From contig NZ_NKQJ01000004.1 in assembly GCF_002312815.1 (NCBI RefSeq), forward strand, positions 215,851 through 279,850: DNA of 64,000 nucleotides, given 5' to 3'. This document shows positions 1 through 9,365 of the stretch, piece by piece. The stretch comes from Agaribacterium haliotis (GTDB lineage Bacteria; Pseudomonadota; Gammaproteobacteria; Pseudomonadales; Cellvibrionaceae). A program made the translations under genes and the position numbers. Under the pieces are notes generated by a model. It did not search any database and was not told where the DNA came from. It saw nothing but the letters and a program-made list of their open reading frames with translations. Within the stretch, counting starts at the first letter, position 1; every line of letters begins with the position of its first letter.

Positions 1-3000
1 CTGCAGTGCTGTTGCAAACGCACAATTCGGCCATCCCCTTATTGGTTGAGAGTGATGAATACGCCGGTGTTATCGAACAGCGAGGCTCTTTAAGTGTTAG
101 CAAAAATTCTGAGCAGGGCGTGGAGCTTGTCATGCTCGCGCCGGATGGAAAGATAGAGCTCGGCGGCGAATTAAATTTAGATAGCCAAGGCGATGGCGTC
201 AGGCTTGAACTTGAGTCGCGCTTGCTCGCGCTCGATGGATATATCTCCATGCGTGCGGCCCGGCAATCTGGGCAAGCGCGCATTTATGCAACAGAGCAGC
301 TCGAAATTCGCAGTGCCAGCCAAATTAATGCCGATGGTATCGGGCTGGCGAACGGCGGCAGCGTTGTCCTCTACAGTGAGGGGCGTACCTGGTTTGCCGA
401 TGGCGCCGAGCTTTATGCCCGCGGAGGTGAACTCGGCGGCGACGGCGGCTTTATTGAAGTCAGTGGTTTAAGACAGGTGATTGTCGATGGCTGGGCCGAT
501 GCTTCGGCACTTGCCGGCGAGGCGGGGCTTTTCTATATCGATCCGATTGATATCAGTATTCAAGCACCAAATGGCAGCAGCGTTTTTAACGGCAGCATCG
601 GCGGGCCATTTAATTGGGATGCCAGTGGTGAGACAGGTACGAGTTTAATTGAGGCGGCAACCATTGAGGCCATTCTCGGCATCGGTACCAGCGTCACAAT
701 TAATACTGCTAGTGGAAGCGGTGGTGTTGGCGATATTAATATTCGAGAAGTTATTGATATCGACGGCGCAAGCGTGGGGGCCAGCTTAAATTTTATTGCC
801 GATGGCAGCATCGCTTTTGATTCTGGAGCGGGTATTAGTGACAGTAACACTGCTACGGATGAAGGTGTTGCACTCAATTTTACCGCTGGCGGAAACTTTA
901 CGATGGCAAACAATAGTTTTATTCGAAATGGCTCGGGTGATATTAACATCACTGCTGGAGCCAATGTTCGTGTTACTGAAGTAGCGACTAGCTCTGCTTC
1001 TAGTAATGCAATGGTAGTGTCGGCGGGTAATATTATTGTTGATGATTTTGTTGATGCCAGTGAAATCAGTGCTGTTAACGGGCGTATGGTGCTCAGTGCG
1101 GCCAATGGTATCGGTGCTACCGACTCGATAGAGATTCAAGCGTCTGAACTGGTTCTAACAACAACAGCGGGTAATGTTGATTTATTGGCAAGGTCTTCAC
1201 TTGATATTGCCGGTTTAAGTGTGGTTGGCCAACTAGATATCCACAGTGAGAATACGCTGGGTTTTAACTCGTCGGTGGATATTGACGGAGCCGGCACACA
1301 GAGTTGGAATTTTTCAGCCGCAACGGATATTAACTTCAATTCAGGTGTTGGTTTTACAGATAGTGCACCTGCCAGTAGTGAACGCCTGGACTATCTATTT
1401 GATGCCGGCGGCGATATCAATATGCCCTTCGATAGCTACCTTCGCAGCGGCGACGGAACTATAACGATGAACGCTGGCGGCAGTGTAAGGCTCAGTGAAC
1501 TGGCGACTGACTCCAGCCGCGACGATGCAATAAACATTAATGCATTAAATCAGATACTCGATGATTTAAGCGATGGCACTGAAGTCAATGCGCGCTTTGG
1601 CCGCATTAATCTGCAAGCGGGTACAGGCATAGGTAGTGGTTTTGATCTCGAGCTTCACTCAGATAGTTTAAGTTTAAGTTCCGGTGCGGATATCAATGTT
1701 GTATCAGATAGCCAGATTGTTCTGGTTGGTTTAAATACAGGCGCTGATACCAGTGTTATTGCTGCGGGTGCACTATTTATTGCCGACGCCCTGGATATTA
1801 ATGGCCTAGGGGCGTCGCGATTACACTTTGAATCTGGTGGGAATTTACAGCTGCAGAACTCGGCGAATGTATTTGACAGTGACACCGCAAGTATTGAGTT
1901 GGTTGATCTTAGCTATTTATCGAACAATACCAGTTTTGTAATGGCTGCAGGCACCAGCATCGATGTCAGTCAAGGAACAGTTTCAATTAGTGCTGCCGAT
2001 GCTATGAACCTCGGCGAGACCCGCTCGCAATCAAACAGCGTTGTCGCTATTCAAGCGCTGACTGCGAGCGGCATAGATACTAAAACTGGCGAACGGTTAA
2101 ATGCTGTGAACGGCGGCATATTTTTAAGTGCCCTTGGAGCTATTGGTGGCAATGGTGCCGTACAGACGAATACGGCCCAGTTAAATATCGCCGCGGGCAA
2201 TGCTTTGGTGAACATTGATGAGCTCGATGCACTTGAATTGACGGCACTCGGAGGTACCGGTACGGCTAATATTTCTACCGGTGCTGCGTTAACGGTGAGT
2301 CAAAATATCGATCTAAATGGCCGCGATGGACAAAGCTTAAATTTTAGCTCGGCCAATAGTATCTTTTTTGCAGATGCTGTATCACTAATAGATAGTGATA
2401 CAGCGTCGCCTGATAATGTGGCACTTAGTTTTACTGCGACAGAAGATTTTCGTTTTAACAGCGGTGCCGCAATGCGAAGTTACGATGCGCCGATAACAAT
2501 TAATGTTGGCGACAGAGTTGATATCACCAATGCTGTCAGTGATTCTAGCAGCGCAACAGCGTTTGTCGTTTCTGCGCGGGAACTAAGAGGTGGGCAAAAT
2601 CAGATTGCCGATATTGCTGCGCCCAATGGAACAGTATCGGTGACGGGGCAAAATAATATCCTTGGGCAAATTGGTGCTGAGTTTGAGATTGATGCAGATG
2701 AGTTGCAGTTGAATATGAGCGGCTCGGGGCGTATTGATCTACAGCTGCTCAGTGACACCTATCTAAGTGTGGCGTCTGGGCTAAATGAAACACGTTTGAC
2801 GGTCGAAGGAGAGCTTCGCATACCTGATACAGGTTTAGATGTCGGCAATAGCGATTTATTTATTACTGCAACCGATTTATATGACAGCGACCGAACTATT
2901 AGTACACCCTCACTGAGCTTGGTTGTTAAGCTGAGCGCGGCAAAAGATGACATAAATTTTGTTGACGGTATGAATTTCATCGACTTTTCTGCCGCAGGAC

Positions 3001-3977
3001 AGAGCTTTTCTTTTGTTAGTAATAACACCGCAATGCGCTTTGAAGATCTTGATAATGATGGTTTTGCGGTAAATATTGATAACGGCAATTTCTCAGCGCA
3101 AACCATTAACAATTATTTGTCCGTTCGCGATAACGTATTGGTGAGCGATAGTGTAATAGATGGAGAACGCCGTGGTTTAATTCGCCTTGAAGCGGCTGGC
3201 GGCGATCTGGGAATTGGTACAAATCGAGATATGTATTTGCGCTCGCAGAACCTGGTGGAGCCCACTTTAAATGCTGGCCTTGGCGATTCAAGCGTGGCGC
3301 TAACTGACTCCGCAGCTATCTTTCTGAGCTTGGCCGATAATTCAGATCAAAGTCGCAGTATCAATATTGGTCGCGACGATGTTAGTAGCTTTGTTATTGA
3401 AGCTATTGGTGGGGATATTGTTATTGATGCTTATGGGCAGGCTAATACAGAAACTGCGAATTTTAACGCGATAAACTTAAGTGCCGGTGCGAGTGTAAGT
3501 GCCTATAACAATATTAGTGATGCTCGCGACGGTCAGCTATTTTCCAATAGCCTTGAATTAATACAACAAGACCCGTGGTTTGTCAGGAGTGATCGTATTA
3601 TCAGTGTGCGACCAGATGAGCTCGGCTTTAGTCCAGTCGAGGTTCCGGTCGATAACCCTGTTAACCCTATTGATCCTGGCCAAGTGCCTGTGCTGCCGCC
3701 CGCCATCGACTCAGAGCCTGTAAGCGATCAAGACGATAGGCAAAATATTGATGCGATAGTCAGCGATAGTACAGTGGATAATGAAACTGTAAAAGAGCGC
3801 ATTGCTATTGTTGAGCATGACCCTCGTATTGACAGCGCGGATGAAAATTTTGATCTGACTTTTGGCACTTGTGTAGCTTCAGATACAAAGCGGGATGCTT
3901 GCACGGTTAAACAGGCACTGCGCCGTTTTATGTCTCAGTGGACGGTCGGCGGGCGCCTGCCTCCAAAGGTAAACTAA
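1..3977 (+). CDS. C-terminal part of a large filamentous-haemagglutinin-like exported adhesin (5' end outside window)
   Basis: The reading frame is open to the left edge, so the first GTG at 6 is not a trustworthy start and the protein is partial. The visible 1,323 residues are a low-complexity beta-helix type sequence rich in G, S, N, D and A, with almost no cysteine until the end. Residues about 60-185 resemble the carbohydrate-dependent haemagglutinin/TpsA region (GG-rich turns, then an FYIDPIDISI-like strand that is common in FHA-family exoproteins). Five diverged repeats of about 172 residues follow. The C-terminus has a Pro/Val-rich linker (DNPVNPIDPGQVPVLPP) and a short tail with two cysteines. 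Likely role: a secreted surface adhesin or biofilm matrix protein exported by a two-partner (TpsB) system; no TpsB gene is in the window. The yfiR-like gene starts 1 nt after the stop codon, so it is co-transcribed with the signalling genes. Confidence 0.75.
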   Translation, partial: AVLLQTHNSAIPLLVESDEYAGVIEQRGSLSVSKNSEQGVELVMLAPDGKIELGGELNLDSQGDGVRLELESRLLALDGYISMRAARQSGQARIYATEQLEIRSASQINADGIGLANGGSVVLYSEGRTWFADGAELYARGGELGGDGGFIEVSGLRQVIVDGWADASALAGEAGLFYIDPIDISIQAPNGSSVFNGSIGGPFNWDASGETGTSLIEAATIEAILGIGTSVTINTASGSGGVGDINIREVIDIDGASVGASLNFIADGSIAFDSGAGISDSNTATDEGVALNFTAGGNFTMANNSFIRNGSGDINITAGANVRVTEVATSSASSNAMVVSAGNIIVDDFVDASEISAVNGRMVLSAANGIGATDSIEIQASELVLTTTAGNVDLLARSSLDIAGLSVVGQLDIHSENTLGFNSSVDIDGAGTQSWNFSAATDINFNSGVGFTDSAPASSERLDYLFDAGGDINMPFDSYLRSGDGTITMNAGGSVRLSELATDSSRDDAININALNQILDDLSDGTEVNARFGRINLQAGTGIGSGFDLELHSDSLSLSSGADINVVSDSQIVLVGLNTGADTSVIAAGALFIADALDINGLGASRLHFESGGNLQLQNSANVFDSDTASIELVDLSYLSNNTSFVMAAGTSIDVSQGTVSISAADAMNLGETRSQSNSVVAIQALTASGIDTKTGERLNAVNGGIFLSALGAIGGNGAVQTNTAQLNIAAGNALVNIDELDALELTALGGTGTANISTGAALTVSQNIDLNGRDGQSLNFSSANSIFFADAVSLIDSDTASPDNVALSFTATEDFRFNSGAAMRSYDAPITINVGDRVDITNAVSDSSSATAFVVSARELRGGQNQIADIAAPNGTVSVTGQNNILGQIGAEFEIDADELQLNMSGSGRIDLQLLSDTYLSVASGLNETRLTVEGELRIPDTGLDVGNSDLFITATDLYDSDRTISTPSLSLVVKLSAAKDDINFVDGMNFIDFSAAGQSFSFVSNNTAMRFEDLDNDGFAVNIDNGNFSAQTINNYLSVRDNVLVSDSVIDGERRGLIRLEAAGGDLGIGTNRDMYLRSQNLVEPTLNAGLGDSSVALTDSAAIFLSLADNSDQSRSINIGRDDVSSFVIEAIGGDIVIDAYGQANTETANFNAINLSAGASVSAYNNISDARDGQLFSNSLELIQQDPWFVRSDRIISVRPDELGFSPVEVPVDNPVNPIDPGQVPVLPPAIDSEPVSDQDDRQNIDAIVSDSTVDNETVKERIAIVEHDPRIDSADENFDLTFGTCVASDTKRDACTVKQALRRFMSQWTVGGRLPPKVN
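756..3341 (+). repeat. Five in-frame ~172-residue repeats inside the adhesin
   Basis: Repeat units begin with a D-x-(D/N)-G-like turn at codons starting at 756 (DIDGASVG), 1278 (DIDGAGTQ), 1794 (DINGLGAS), 2310 (DLNGRDGQ) and 2826 (DTGLDVGN). Spacings are 522, 516, 516 and 516 bp, i.e. 174, 172, 172 and 172 codons. Each unit then has LNF/LHF-x-(A/S), a DS-x-(T/A)-A motif, an aromatic-Asn strand, and in most copies an NG-x-(I/V)-x-(L/V) strand. The DNA is not conserved between copies, so these are old protein repeats and not recent tandem duplications. The end of the fifth unit is extrapolated from the period. Confidence 0.7.
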
Positions 3978-3978
3978 T

Positions 3979-4557
3979 ATGATAAGTCGCTTGCTTCAAT
4001 ACAAGGCCTTAGCTTTAGCTCGGTTTCTGGCGTTGATTTTTTACTCAATACTATCTGTATCAGTAAAGGCGTCGGCTACAGAAAGCGGTGAGCGTGTTAA
4101 AGCTCAGTTTGTTTATAACTTTGTTAATTATGTTACTTGGCCGGATGATGCTTTTGTCTCTGAAAAATCAAGCATAGAGCTTTGTCTTTTTGGCCAGGTA
4201 GGCTTTGAGCCGTACTTGCGGGCGTTTGAAGGTGTTTTAGTTGGGGAGCGTGCGTTAACTATTATAAGTACCGATAGGTTGGAACAAATTGCGGATGGCT
4301 GCCACCTGTTGTTTGTATCGGAACAGCAAAGGGTATTGTTGCCTCGTTTTTGGCAGCAGATAAATTACAGTTATGTACTGAGTGTTGGAGAGAAAAGTGA
4401 GTTTGCTGAGAAGGGCGGCATTATTTCCATTTTTCGAACTAAGGATCGTTTGCGTTTTGATATCAATATTAGTAACGCCATTAACAATGGCCTGTTTTTA
4501 GATTCCGACTTGTTATCGCTGGCGCGAACAATACGCCGCAATACCGAAGAGCAATAA
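3979..4557 (+). CDS. YfiR-family periplasmic protein
   Basis: 192 residues with an N-terminal hydrophobic segment (about residues 10-30, ending near VKASA), consistent with a Sec signal. The mature part begins RVKAQFVYNFVNYVTWP, the hallmark of the YfiR/DUF4154 family (K-x-x-[FY]-[LIV]-x-x-[FL]-x-x-[FY]-[VT]-x-WP). It continues with ELCLFG, HLLFVS and a C-terminal GGIISIF...INNGLFLDSDLLSLA block, also typical. In Pseudomonas, YfiR is a periplasmic repressor of the diguanylate cyclase YfiN; many paralogues sit next to sensor kinases with CHASE-type periplasmic loops. The gene starts 1 nt after the adhesin stop, with an AAAGG ribosome site inside the end of that gene, and ends 3 nt before the kinase GTG. 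It probably controls that kinase, an inference from context. Confidence 0.85.
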   Translation: MISRLLQYKALALARFLALIFYSILSVSVKASATESGERVKAQFVYNFVNYVTWPDDAFVSEKSSIELCLFGQVGFEPYLRAFEGVLVGERALTIISTDRLEQIADGCHLLFVSEQQRVLLPRFWQQINYSYVLSVGEKSEFAEKGGIISIFRTKDRLRFDINISNAINNGLFLDSDLLSLARTIRRNTEEQ

Positions 4558-4560
4558 TAA

Positions 4561-6483
4561 GTGCGACAACGCTCCCGATTCAGTCAGTTAAGTATACGCC
4601 GAAAGGTCGCCCTGATTGTTTCTCTCGGGGTGCTAACCTCTATGTTTATCGCGCTGGCGAACTTTGTTAGTTACGACCGCTTTGCCATCAAAGAGAGCAT
4701 ACGCGAAGAGTTGCAAGTATTGGCGGCGATAACTTCAGCCAGAAGCAGCGCGGCATTGGCTTTTGGTGACAGGCGCGCAGCGGAAGAGAATTTAAGCCAC
4801 CTTAAAATTCGAAAAAACATTCAAGCCGCTTGTATTTATCTGAGCTCGGGTAAGCTGTTTGCTAAGTTTGAACGCAGCCCCGCTAGCCTTTGGTCTTGCC
4901 CTGAAAAAATTCAGCAAACACTCGATCTTGACGAGCAAGAAAGTTTAGCTGTATATCACGATGTTAAAAATATCAGCCAGATACTCGGTCATATCGTTGT
5001 TATTTCTGATCTTAGCCCGGTACATAGCAAAATAAATACCTGGCTGGTGCTTAGCGCCTTAGTGATGGTGTTGGCGCTGATTGTTGTTGTGGTGATGATG
5101 GGGCGCTTACAGAAGTATGTTATCGAACCTCTGCAGCATTTGACCGGCGTAATGACCAAGGTAAAAGAAGGGAACAATCTCAGTTTGCGGGCTAAAACGA
5201 CAACAGATGATGAGATTGGCCACCTTATTCACACCTTTAATGCGATGCTGGCGCTAATTGAAAATGGCAACACCGATCTTGAAATTGTGTATAACGAGCT
5301 GGTGAATCGCAGCACTGAAGCAGAGGCCTCTGCGGTAGAGCTAGAGGCGAGAAATCAAGAGATTAAGGAGTTTTTTAGCGGAGCGGCTCACGACCTGCGT
5401 CAACCCCTACAGGCCATGGCTATTTTTGCAGACATGCTTGAGCTGCAACTTCAGGGCCAGCACAGTGAGCTCATGTCAAAACTAAAAGCCTCGCTTCAGA
5501 ATTTGCAAAGTATGTTTACCGAAATACTCGATGCTCAGAAGCTCGAGCACAAAAAAGGCGTTACGGATTATCAAGATGTTGATGTCGCGGAGCTAATAAA
5601 AGCGCTTTCGATGGAGTTTGGTGTGCTGGCGCAAAGTGAGGGTTTGTTGCTGAAGTCGAGAACATTTGCGATTACGATCAGAACCGTTCCCGGCATGTTG
5701 GAGCGTTTAATTCGAAACCTGGTCAGCAATGCTATTCGCTACACCGATAAGGGCGGTGTGCTGGTGGCGATGCGCAGGCGCAAGCAGGCTTTGTGGATAG
5801 ATATTTGGGATACTGGTCGGGGTATTCCTGAAGATCAGATTAATAAAATATTTCACAAGTTTGAACAACTTGAAAAATCTGGGCCGGAGCGTGGTAGTTA
5901 CGGATTGGGCTTGGCGCTTGTCAAGAATTTTGTGGCGATGCTCGGTTATGGCCTTGATGTGTTGAGCCGCCCTGACAGGGGTTCGTGCTTCCGTATCAAA
6001 ATTCCCGTTGTCGATACCGAGCTGCTTCATGCAAGCAAGTCTTTGAGCCTTAGACCGGAGTTTGAAAATACAGATTTTAATGGTGACTTTGGCGATGTGC
6101 GCGATTTAATGTTGCGCACGAATATTATTTTGATTGATGACGACGACGAACTTCGCTCGGCCATGGCTATGGCGATAAAAAGCTGGGATATGAATGTTAC
6201 CGAATTTCGTGGTCTAGACGACGTCGAGGCGTATTTCTCCGGTGGTGACTTTATTGATCCGGATCTAATTGTTTCAGACTATCAGTTAGCAGCGGGAGTA
6301 CTCGGAGATCAAGTGATTAAAGAGGTGCGCTTGATGTCCGGGGTTGATGTACCCGCATTTATTATTACTGGTTGTCGCGATGAGCAGTTGTTACGGCGGC
6401 TCGATGAATTTGGCCTGGAGTATTTAACTAAACCTGTCGATTTAAAAGTGCTGCAGGCTAAAATAAACGAGTACCTGGAATAA
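4561..6483 (+). CDS. Hybrid sensor histidine kinase (CHASE8-HAMP-HisKA-HATPase-REC)
   Basis: 640 residues from a GTG start directly behind two stop codons of the yfiR-like gene. TM1 is at about 15-35. A periplasmic segment with the SARSSAALAFGD signature of CHASE8 domains follows, then TM2 at about 160-180, HAMP at about 185-235 and a short coiled coil. The HisKA motif is FFSGAAHDLRQPLQ with phospho-accepting His277. The HATPase part has NLVSNAIRYTDKGG (N box), DTGRGIPED (G1) and GSYGLGLAL (G2). The C-terminal receiver domain (about 520-640) has the acidic pair IDDDDE, phospho-Asp573 in VSDYQL and a conserved K in YLTKPVD. It is an inner-membrane sensor whose periplasmic loop probably reads the YfiR-like neighbour. 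The convergent NarL-type regulator is a plausible phosphorelay partner (inference). Confidence 0.88.
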   Translation: MRQRSRFSQLSIRRKVALIVSLGVLTSMFIALANFVSYDRFAIKESIREELQVLAAITSARSSAALAFGDRRAAEENLSHLKIRKNIQAACIYLSSGKLFAKFERSPASLWSCPEKIQQTLDLDEQESLAVYHDVKNISQILGHIVVISDLSPVHSKINTWLVLSALVMVLALIVVVVMMGRLQKYVIEPLQHLTGVMTKVKEGNNLSLRAKTTTDDEIGHLIHTFNAMLALIENGNTDLEIVYNELVNRSTEAEASAVELEARNQEIKEFFSGAAHDLRQPLQAMAIFADMLELQLQGQHSELMSKLKASLQNLQSMFTEILDAQKLEHKKGVTDYQDVDVAELIKALSMEFGVLAQSEGLLLKSRTFAITIRTVPGMLERLIRNLVSNAIRYTDKGGVLVAMRRRKQALWIDIWDTGRGIPEDQINKIFHKFEQLEKSGPERGSYGLGLALVKNFVAMLGYGLDVLSRPDRGSCFRIKIPVVDTELLHASKSLSLRPEFENTDFNGDFGDVRDLMLRTNIILIDDDDELRSAMAMAIKSWDMNVTEFRGLDDVEAYFSGGDFIDPDLIVSDYQLAAGVLGDQVIKEVRLMSGVDVPAFIITGCRDEQLLRRLDEFGLEYLTKPVDLKVLQAKINEYLE

Positions 6484-6511
6484 ACTATCTTGGGTGATTT
6501 ACCCGGCATTG

Positions 6512-7168
6512 TTAACCGAGAATGTGCTCGCTTTTAGCGATGTTTACCGCTTGGGTACGGTTTTTGACGTCGAGCTCCCTGAGGATGGCGGCGACGTGAA
6601 CTTTAACTGTGCTCGGGCTCATATTTAATTCACGGGCGATCTCTTTATTACTTTGGCCGTCGAGCATGTGCCTGAGTACGTCCAGTTGGCGACTGGTAAG
6701 GTGGTATTGCTTGTTACTGGTGCTGACCCCAAGTGGGTTTTGCTTGCGCGCAGTGGCACTGTCGTTGTTTTGCGGCTGGAGCATTTCAGGTGGCACATAG
6801 AGGCCGCCGTTAAGTACTAACTGTATGGCACTGAGCATAACCTGTGACGACGATGTTTTGGTGATAAAACCGCGTGCACCGGCGTTTAAGGCGGCTTGAA
6901 TCAGGCTCTGATCTTGCTCTGCGCTGAGCATAATCATCGGTGTCTCGGGGCACAGCGGCTGCATTTTATGCAGGCACTCTAAACCGTTGGAGCCACAGAG
7001 GTGGTAGTCGAGCAGAATTAAATCGGGCTTGCTGCCTCGCTGCGCTAACGCCAGGGCGTCGTCTGCTGATTCGCCGCATTCAACTTCAATGCCCTCACCT
7101 AATTGCTTGAGAATCAGAGTGACACCTTCTCTGAATAGGGCGTGATCTTCGATCAGCAGTACGCGCAT
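6512..7168 (-). CDS. NarL/LuxR-family two-component response regulator
   Basis: The start chosen is the ATG at 7168, which gives MRVLLIEDHALFREGV, the normal beginning of the receiver fold; a longer frame adds 13 residues that do not fit the family. Receiver domain residues 1-120: E7/D8 acidic pocket, phospho-Asp54 in LILLDYHL, S/T in MLSAEQD, K in FITKTSS. A GerE-type helix-turn-helix follows, YHLTSRQLDVLRHMLDGQSN then KEIARELNMSPSTVKVHV, as in NarL and FixJ regulators. It converges with the hybrid kinase gene (29 bp between stops). It is a cytoplasmic DNA-binding regulator, probably the output of the adjacent kinase; its targets cannot be read from the sequence. Confidence 0.88.
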   Translation of the reverse strand: MRVLLIEDHALFREGVTLILKQLGEGIEVECGESADDALALAQRGSKPDLILLDYHLCGSNGLECLHKMQPLCPETPMIMLSAEQDQSLIQAALNAGARGFITKTSSSQVMLSAIQLVLNGGLYVPPEMLQPQNNDSATARKQNPLGVSTSNKQYHLTSRQLDVLRHMLDGQSNKEIARELNMSPSTVKVHVAAILRELDVKNRTQAVNIAKSEHILG

Positions 7169-7250
7169 ATTTAATTCCCGAGTCGCTGGCTCTATTTGTT
7201 GTGGCACTGGAAGCTAGCTGCAAACAACGCGTAGATAAACCGTATATAAA

Positions 7251-7278
7251 ACAAGAGCCGCAAACTTGCAGCTCTTGT
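7251..7278 (-). terminator. Hairpin terminator downstream of deaD
   Basis: Outer arms ACAAGAGC (7251-7258) and GCTCTTGT (7271-7278), with an inner GCAA/TTGC stem. Read on the minus strand the right arm ends in a T-rich TTGTTTTATATA. It lies about 75 bp beyond the deaD stop codon and fits a Rho-independent terminator for that gene. Confidence 0.6.
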
Positions 7279-7313
7279 ATAAGTATAGTCGGATTTCGCC
7301 AGCTGAAGATCGG

Positions 7314-7335
7314 GCTTAGGCCATCGGGCCTAAGC
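7314..7335. other. Perfect 9-bp inverted repeat after deaD
   Basis: GCTTAGGCC (7314-7322), a 4-nt loop, then GGCCTAAGC (7327-7335). It starts 19 bp past the deaD stop codon on the minus strand. There is no T-run, so it is more likely an RNA-stabilising 3' hairpin than the terminator itself. Confidence 0.5.
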
Positions 7336-7354
7336 TGTTGTGGCGCAAAAAGGC

Positions 7355-9097
7355 TTAGGATCGGGCTTTAAATTTTTTAGATTTACCCGCTTTGTCGAAC
7401 TTCTTGCCTTTGTTGTGTTTTCCTCGGTCCGAGCCGGAGCCCGGGCCTTCGTCAAGGCTGATGCGCATGATGCGATTGCAAACACGCGCTTTTTGCAGAA
7501 GTTGGAAGGTTTCGTCGGGCATGCCCTTGGGCAAATCTACCAGCGAGAAATTATCAAACAACTTGATATGGCCAATATAGGATGAGTCGATATCGGCTTC
7601 GTTGGCAATGGCGCCAACAATATTGCCGGGGCTGACACCATCGCGGCGGCCAACTTCGATGCGGTAGGTTTGCATATCCGCATCGTTGCCGCGGCTGCTG
7701 CGCTCTTTTCTGTCGCGACGCTCACCGCGTTCGCCTCGCTCAGAGCGCTCTTTACGCTCGCGGCGCTTCGGCTCAGGTGGTTCTTCGAGCAAGAAGGGCT
7801 GCTCGCCCTGGCTGAGTTTTGCCAGAGCTGCGGCGATATCCAAAGCGCTGATTTCGGTTTCCTGCTGGAAGTCGGCAACCAACTGCTTAAAGAACTCTAT
7901 ATCGTCGTTGCTGAGCGTGTCGCTAATGCTTTGTTTGAAGCGCTGTACACGCTGCTCGTTGATCAGATCGGTGCTCGGCAGCTGCATCTCTTCGATCTGT
8001 GTGTTGGTGGCTCGCTCGATCTGGCGCAGCATGCGGTGCTCGCGACGTGCGACAAACAAAATAGCTTCACCGCTGCGGCCGGCGCGACCGGTGCGGCCGA
8101 TACGGTGCACGTAGGCCTCTGTATCGTAGGGAATATCGTAGTTGATTACGTGGCTGATGCGCTCGACGTCAAGGCCGCGAGCGGCAACATCGGTAGCAAT
8201 CAGAATATCAATCTGGCCTTTTTTGAGTTTGTCGACGGTGCGCTCGCGCAGTTGCTGGCTGATATCACCGTTGAGCGCTGCAGAGCTGTACCCGCGCGCC
8301 TCGAGCTTCTCTGCGAGCTCGACGGTGGCGGTTTTGGTGCGCACAAACATAATGATGGCATCGAAGTTTTCCGCTTCGAGTATGCGGGTCAAGGCGTCGA
8401 GCTTGTTGAGGCCGCCCACTTGCCAGTAGCGCTGGCGGATGGTCTCCGCCGTTGTTGTCTGGACTTTAATCTGCACATGCACGGGCTCTTGCAGGTAGGT
8501 TTTAGCTACTTTTTCAATCTCGCGCGGCATGGTCGCTGAAAAAAGAGCGATCTGCCTGTCGTCGGGGGTGTGGCTCATCACCCACTCAACATCGTCGATA
8601 AAACCCATGCGCAGCATTTCGTCAGCTTCATCGAGTACCAAGTGTTTGAGCTGATCGAGCTTTAATGTGCCTTTGCGCATGTGATCCATCACTCGGCCGG
8701 GGGTGCCGACGACCACGTGCACACCGCGCTTGAGTGCGCGAATCTGGCCGTCATAACCCTGGCCGCCGTAGACCGGCAGGATGTGGAAGCCTTTGATATA
8801 ACGGGCGTAGCTTTGGAAAGCCTCGGCAACTTGAATTGCCAGCTCGCGTGTTGGCGCCAGCACTAGTACCTGAGGAGATTTTTGGCTCAGGTCAATCTGT
8901 TGCAAGATTGGCAGGGCAAACGCTGCGGTCTTTCCGGTGCCGGTTTGCGCTTGGCCAAGTATGTCGCGTCCTTCGAGCAGAGGTGGCAGGCTTTGAGCCT
9001 GGATCGGGCTTGGAGTTTCGTAGCCGATGTCGCCTAAGGCTTTAAGTAAGGAGGGCTTGAGGCCAAGCTCTTCGAAGGTCGGGGTGGCGTCGCTCAT
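7355..9097 (-). CDS. deaD: ATP-dependent DEAD-box RNA helicase DeaD/CsdA
   Basis: 580 residues. The helicase core shows the Q motif (FEELGL...GYETPSPIQ), motif I AQTGTGKTAAF, Ia APTRELA, Ib TPGRV, II VLDEADEML, III LFSATMP, V RGLDVERI and VI HRIGRTGRAGR. After the core comes a basic, Arg/Glu/Gly-rich linker (RRERKERSERGERGERR) and then a DbpA-type RNA-binding domain (TYRIEVGRRDGVSPGNIVGA), the architecture of CsdA. The enzyme unwinds structured RNA during ribosome assembly and mRNA decay, especially in the cold. It stands alone between a terminator and a 268-bp upstream region that is ample for a long leader. The Lys-rich C-terminal tail (KFKARS) is also usual. Confidence 0.95.
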   Translation of the reverse strand: MSDATPTFEELGLKPSLLKALGDIGYETPSPIQAQSLPPLLEGRDILGQAQTGTGKTAAFALPILQQIDLSQKSPQVLVLAPTRELAIQVAEAFQSYARYIKGFHILPVYGGQGYDGQIRALKRGVHVVVGTPGRVMDHMRKGTLKLDQLKHLVLDEADEMLRMGFIDDVEWVMSHTPDDRQIALFSATMPREIEKVAKTYLQEPVHVQIKVQTTTAETIRQRYWQVGGLNKLDALTRILEAENFDAIIMFVRTKTATVELAEKLEARGYSSAALNGDISQQLRERTVDKLKKGQIDILIATDVAARGLDVERISHVINYDIPYDTEAYVHRIGRTGRAGRSGEAILFVARREHRMLRQIERATNTQIEEMQLPSTDLINEQRVQRFKQSISDTLSNDDIEFFKQLVADFQQETEISALDIAAALAKLSQGEQPFLLEEPPEPKRRERKERSERGERGERRDRKERSSRGNDADMQTYRIEVGRRDGVSPGNIVGAIANEADIDSSYIGHIKLFDNFSLVDLPKGMPDETFQLLQKARVCNRIMRISLDEGPGSGSDRGKHNKGKKFDKAGKSKKFKARS

Positions 9098-9365
9098 ATA
9101 TTTGTCCGCTGGGGGCCGGGATACTTAGGTGCCGCTGCGCACCGCTCGGAAAGGCCGTGAAAAAAGGGTCGCGATTATACAGAGAGTCTAGGTGTTTGTC
9201 CGATTTTTGTTCAATTTGTTCCGCAACTTGGTTTTTTGGCGTTTATTGTAGTGATTTCTTCCGTTTGGCTTGATGATCTGTGGCAATTCTGTTGGTGCAA
9301 AACTTTGAAGTATTTTCATAAGCGGTTTAGTGTGAGCGAGCCCTAGTTATGATTGAGATTGATTT

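Noticed and set aside
560..1105. Long minus-strand frame opposite the adhesin
   Set aside because: It is the antisense of a repetitive coding region; it has no ribosome site, and the plus frame has the recognisable family features.
7670..8539. 289-residue plus-strand frame opposite deaD
   Set aside because: The minus strand encodes all helicase motifs; the plus frame is a by-product of GC-skewed codons and has no homology features.
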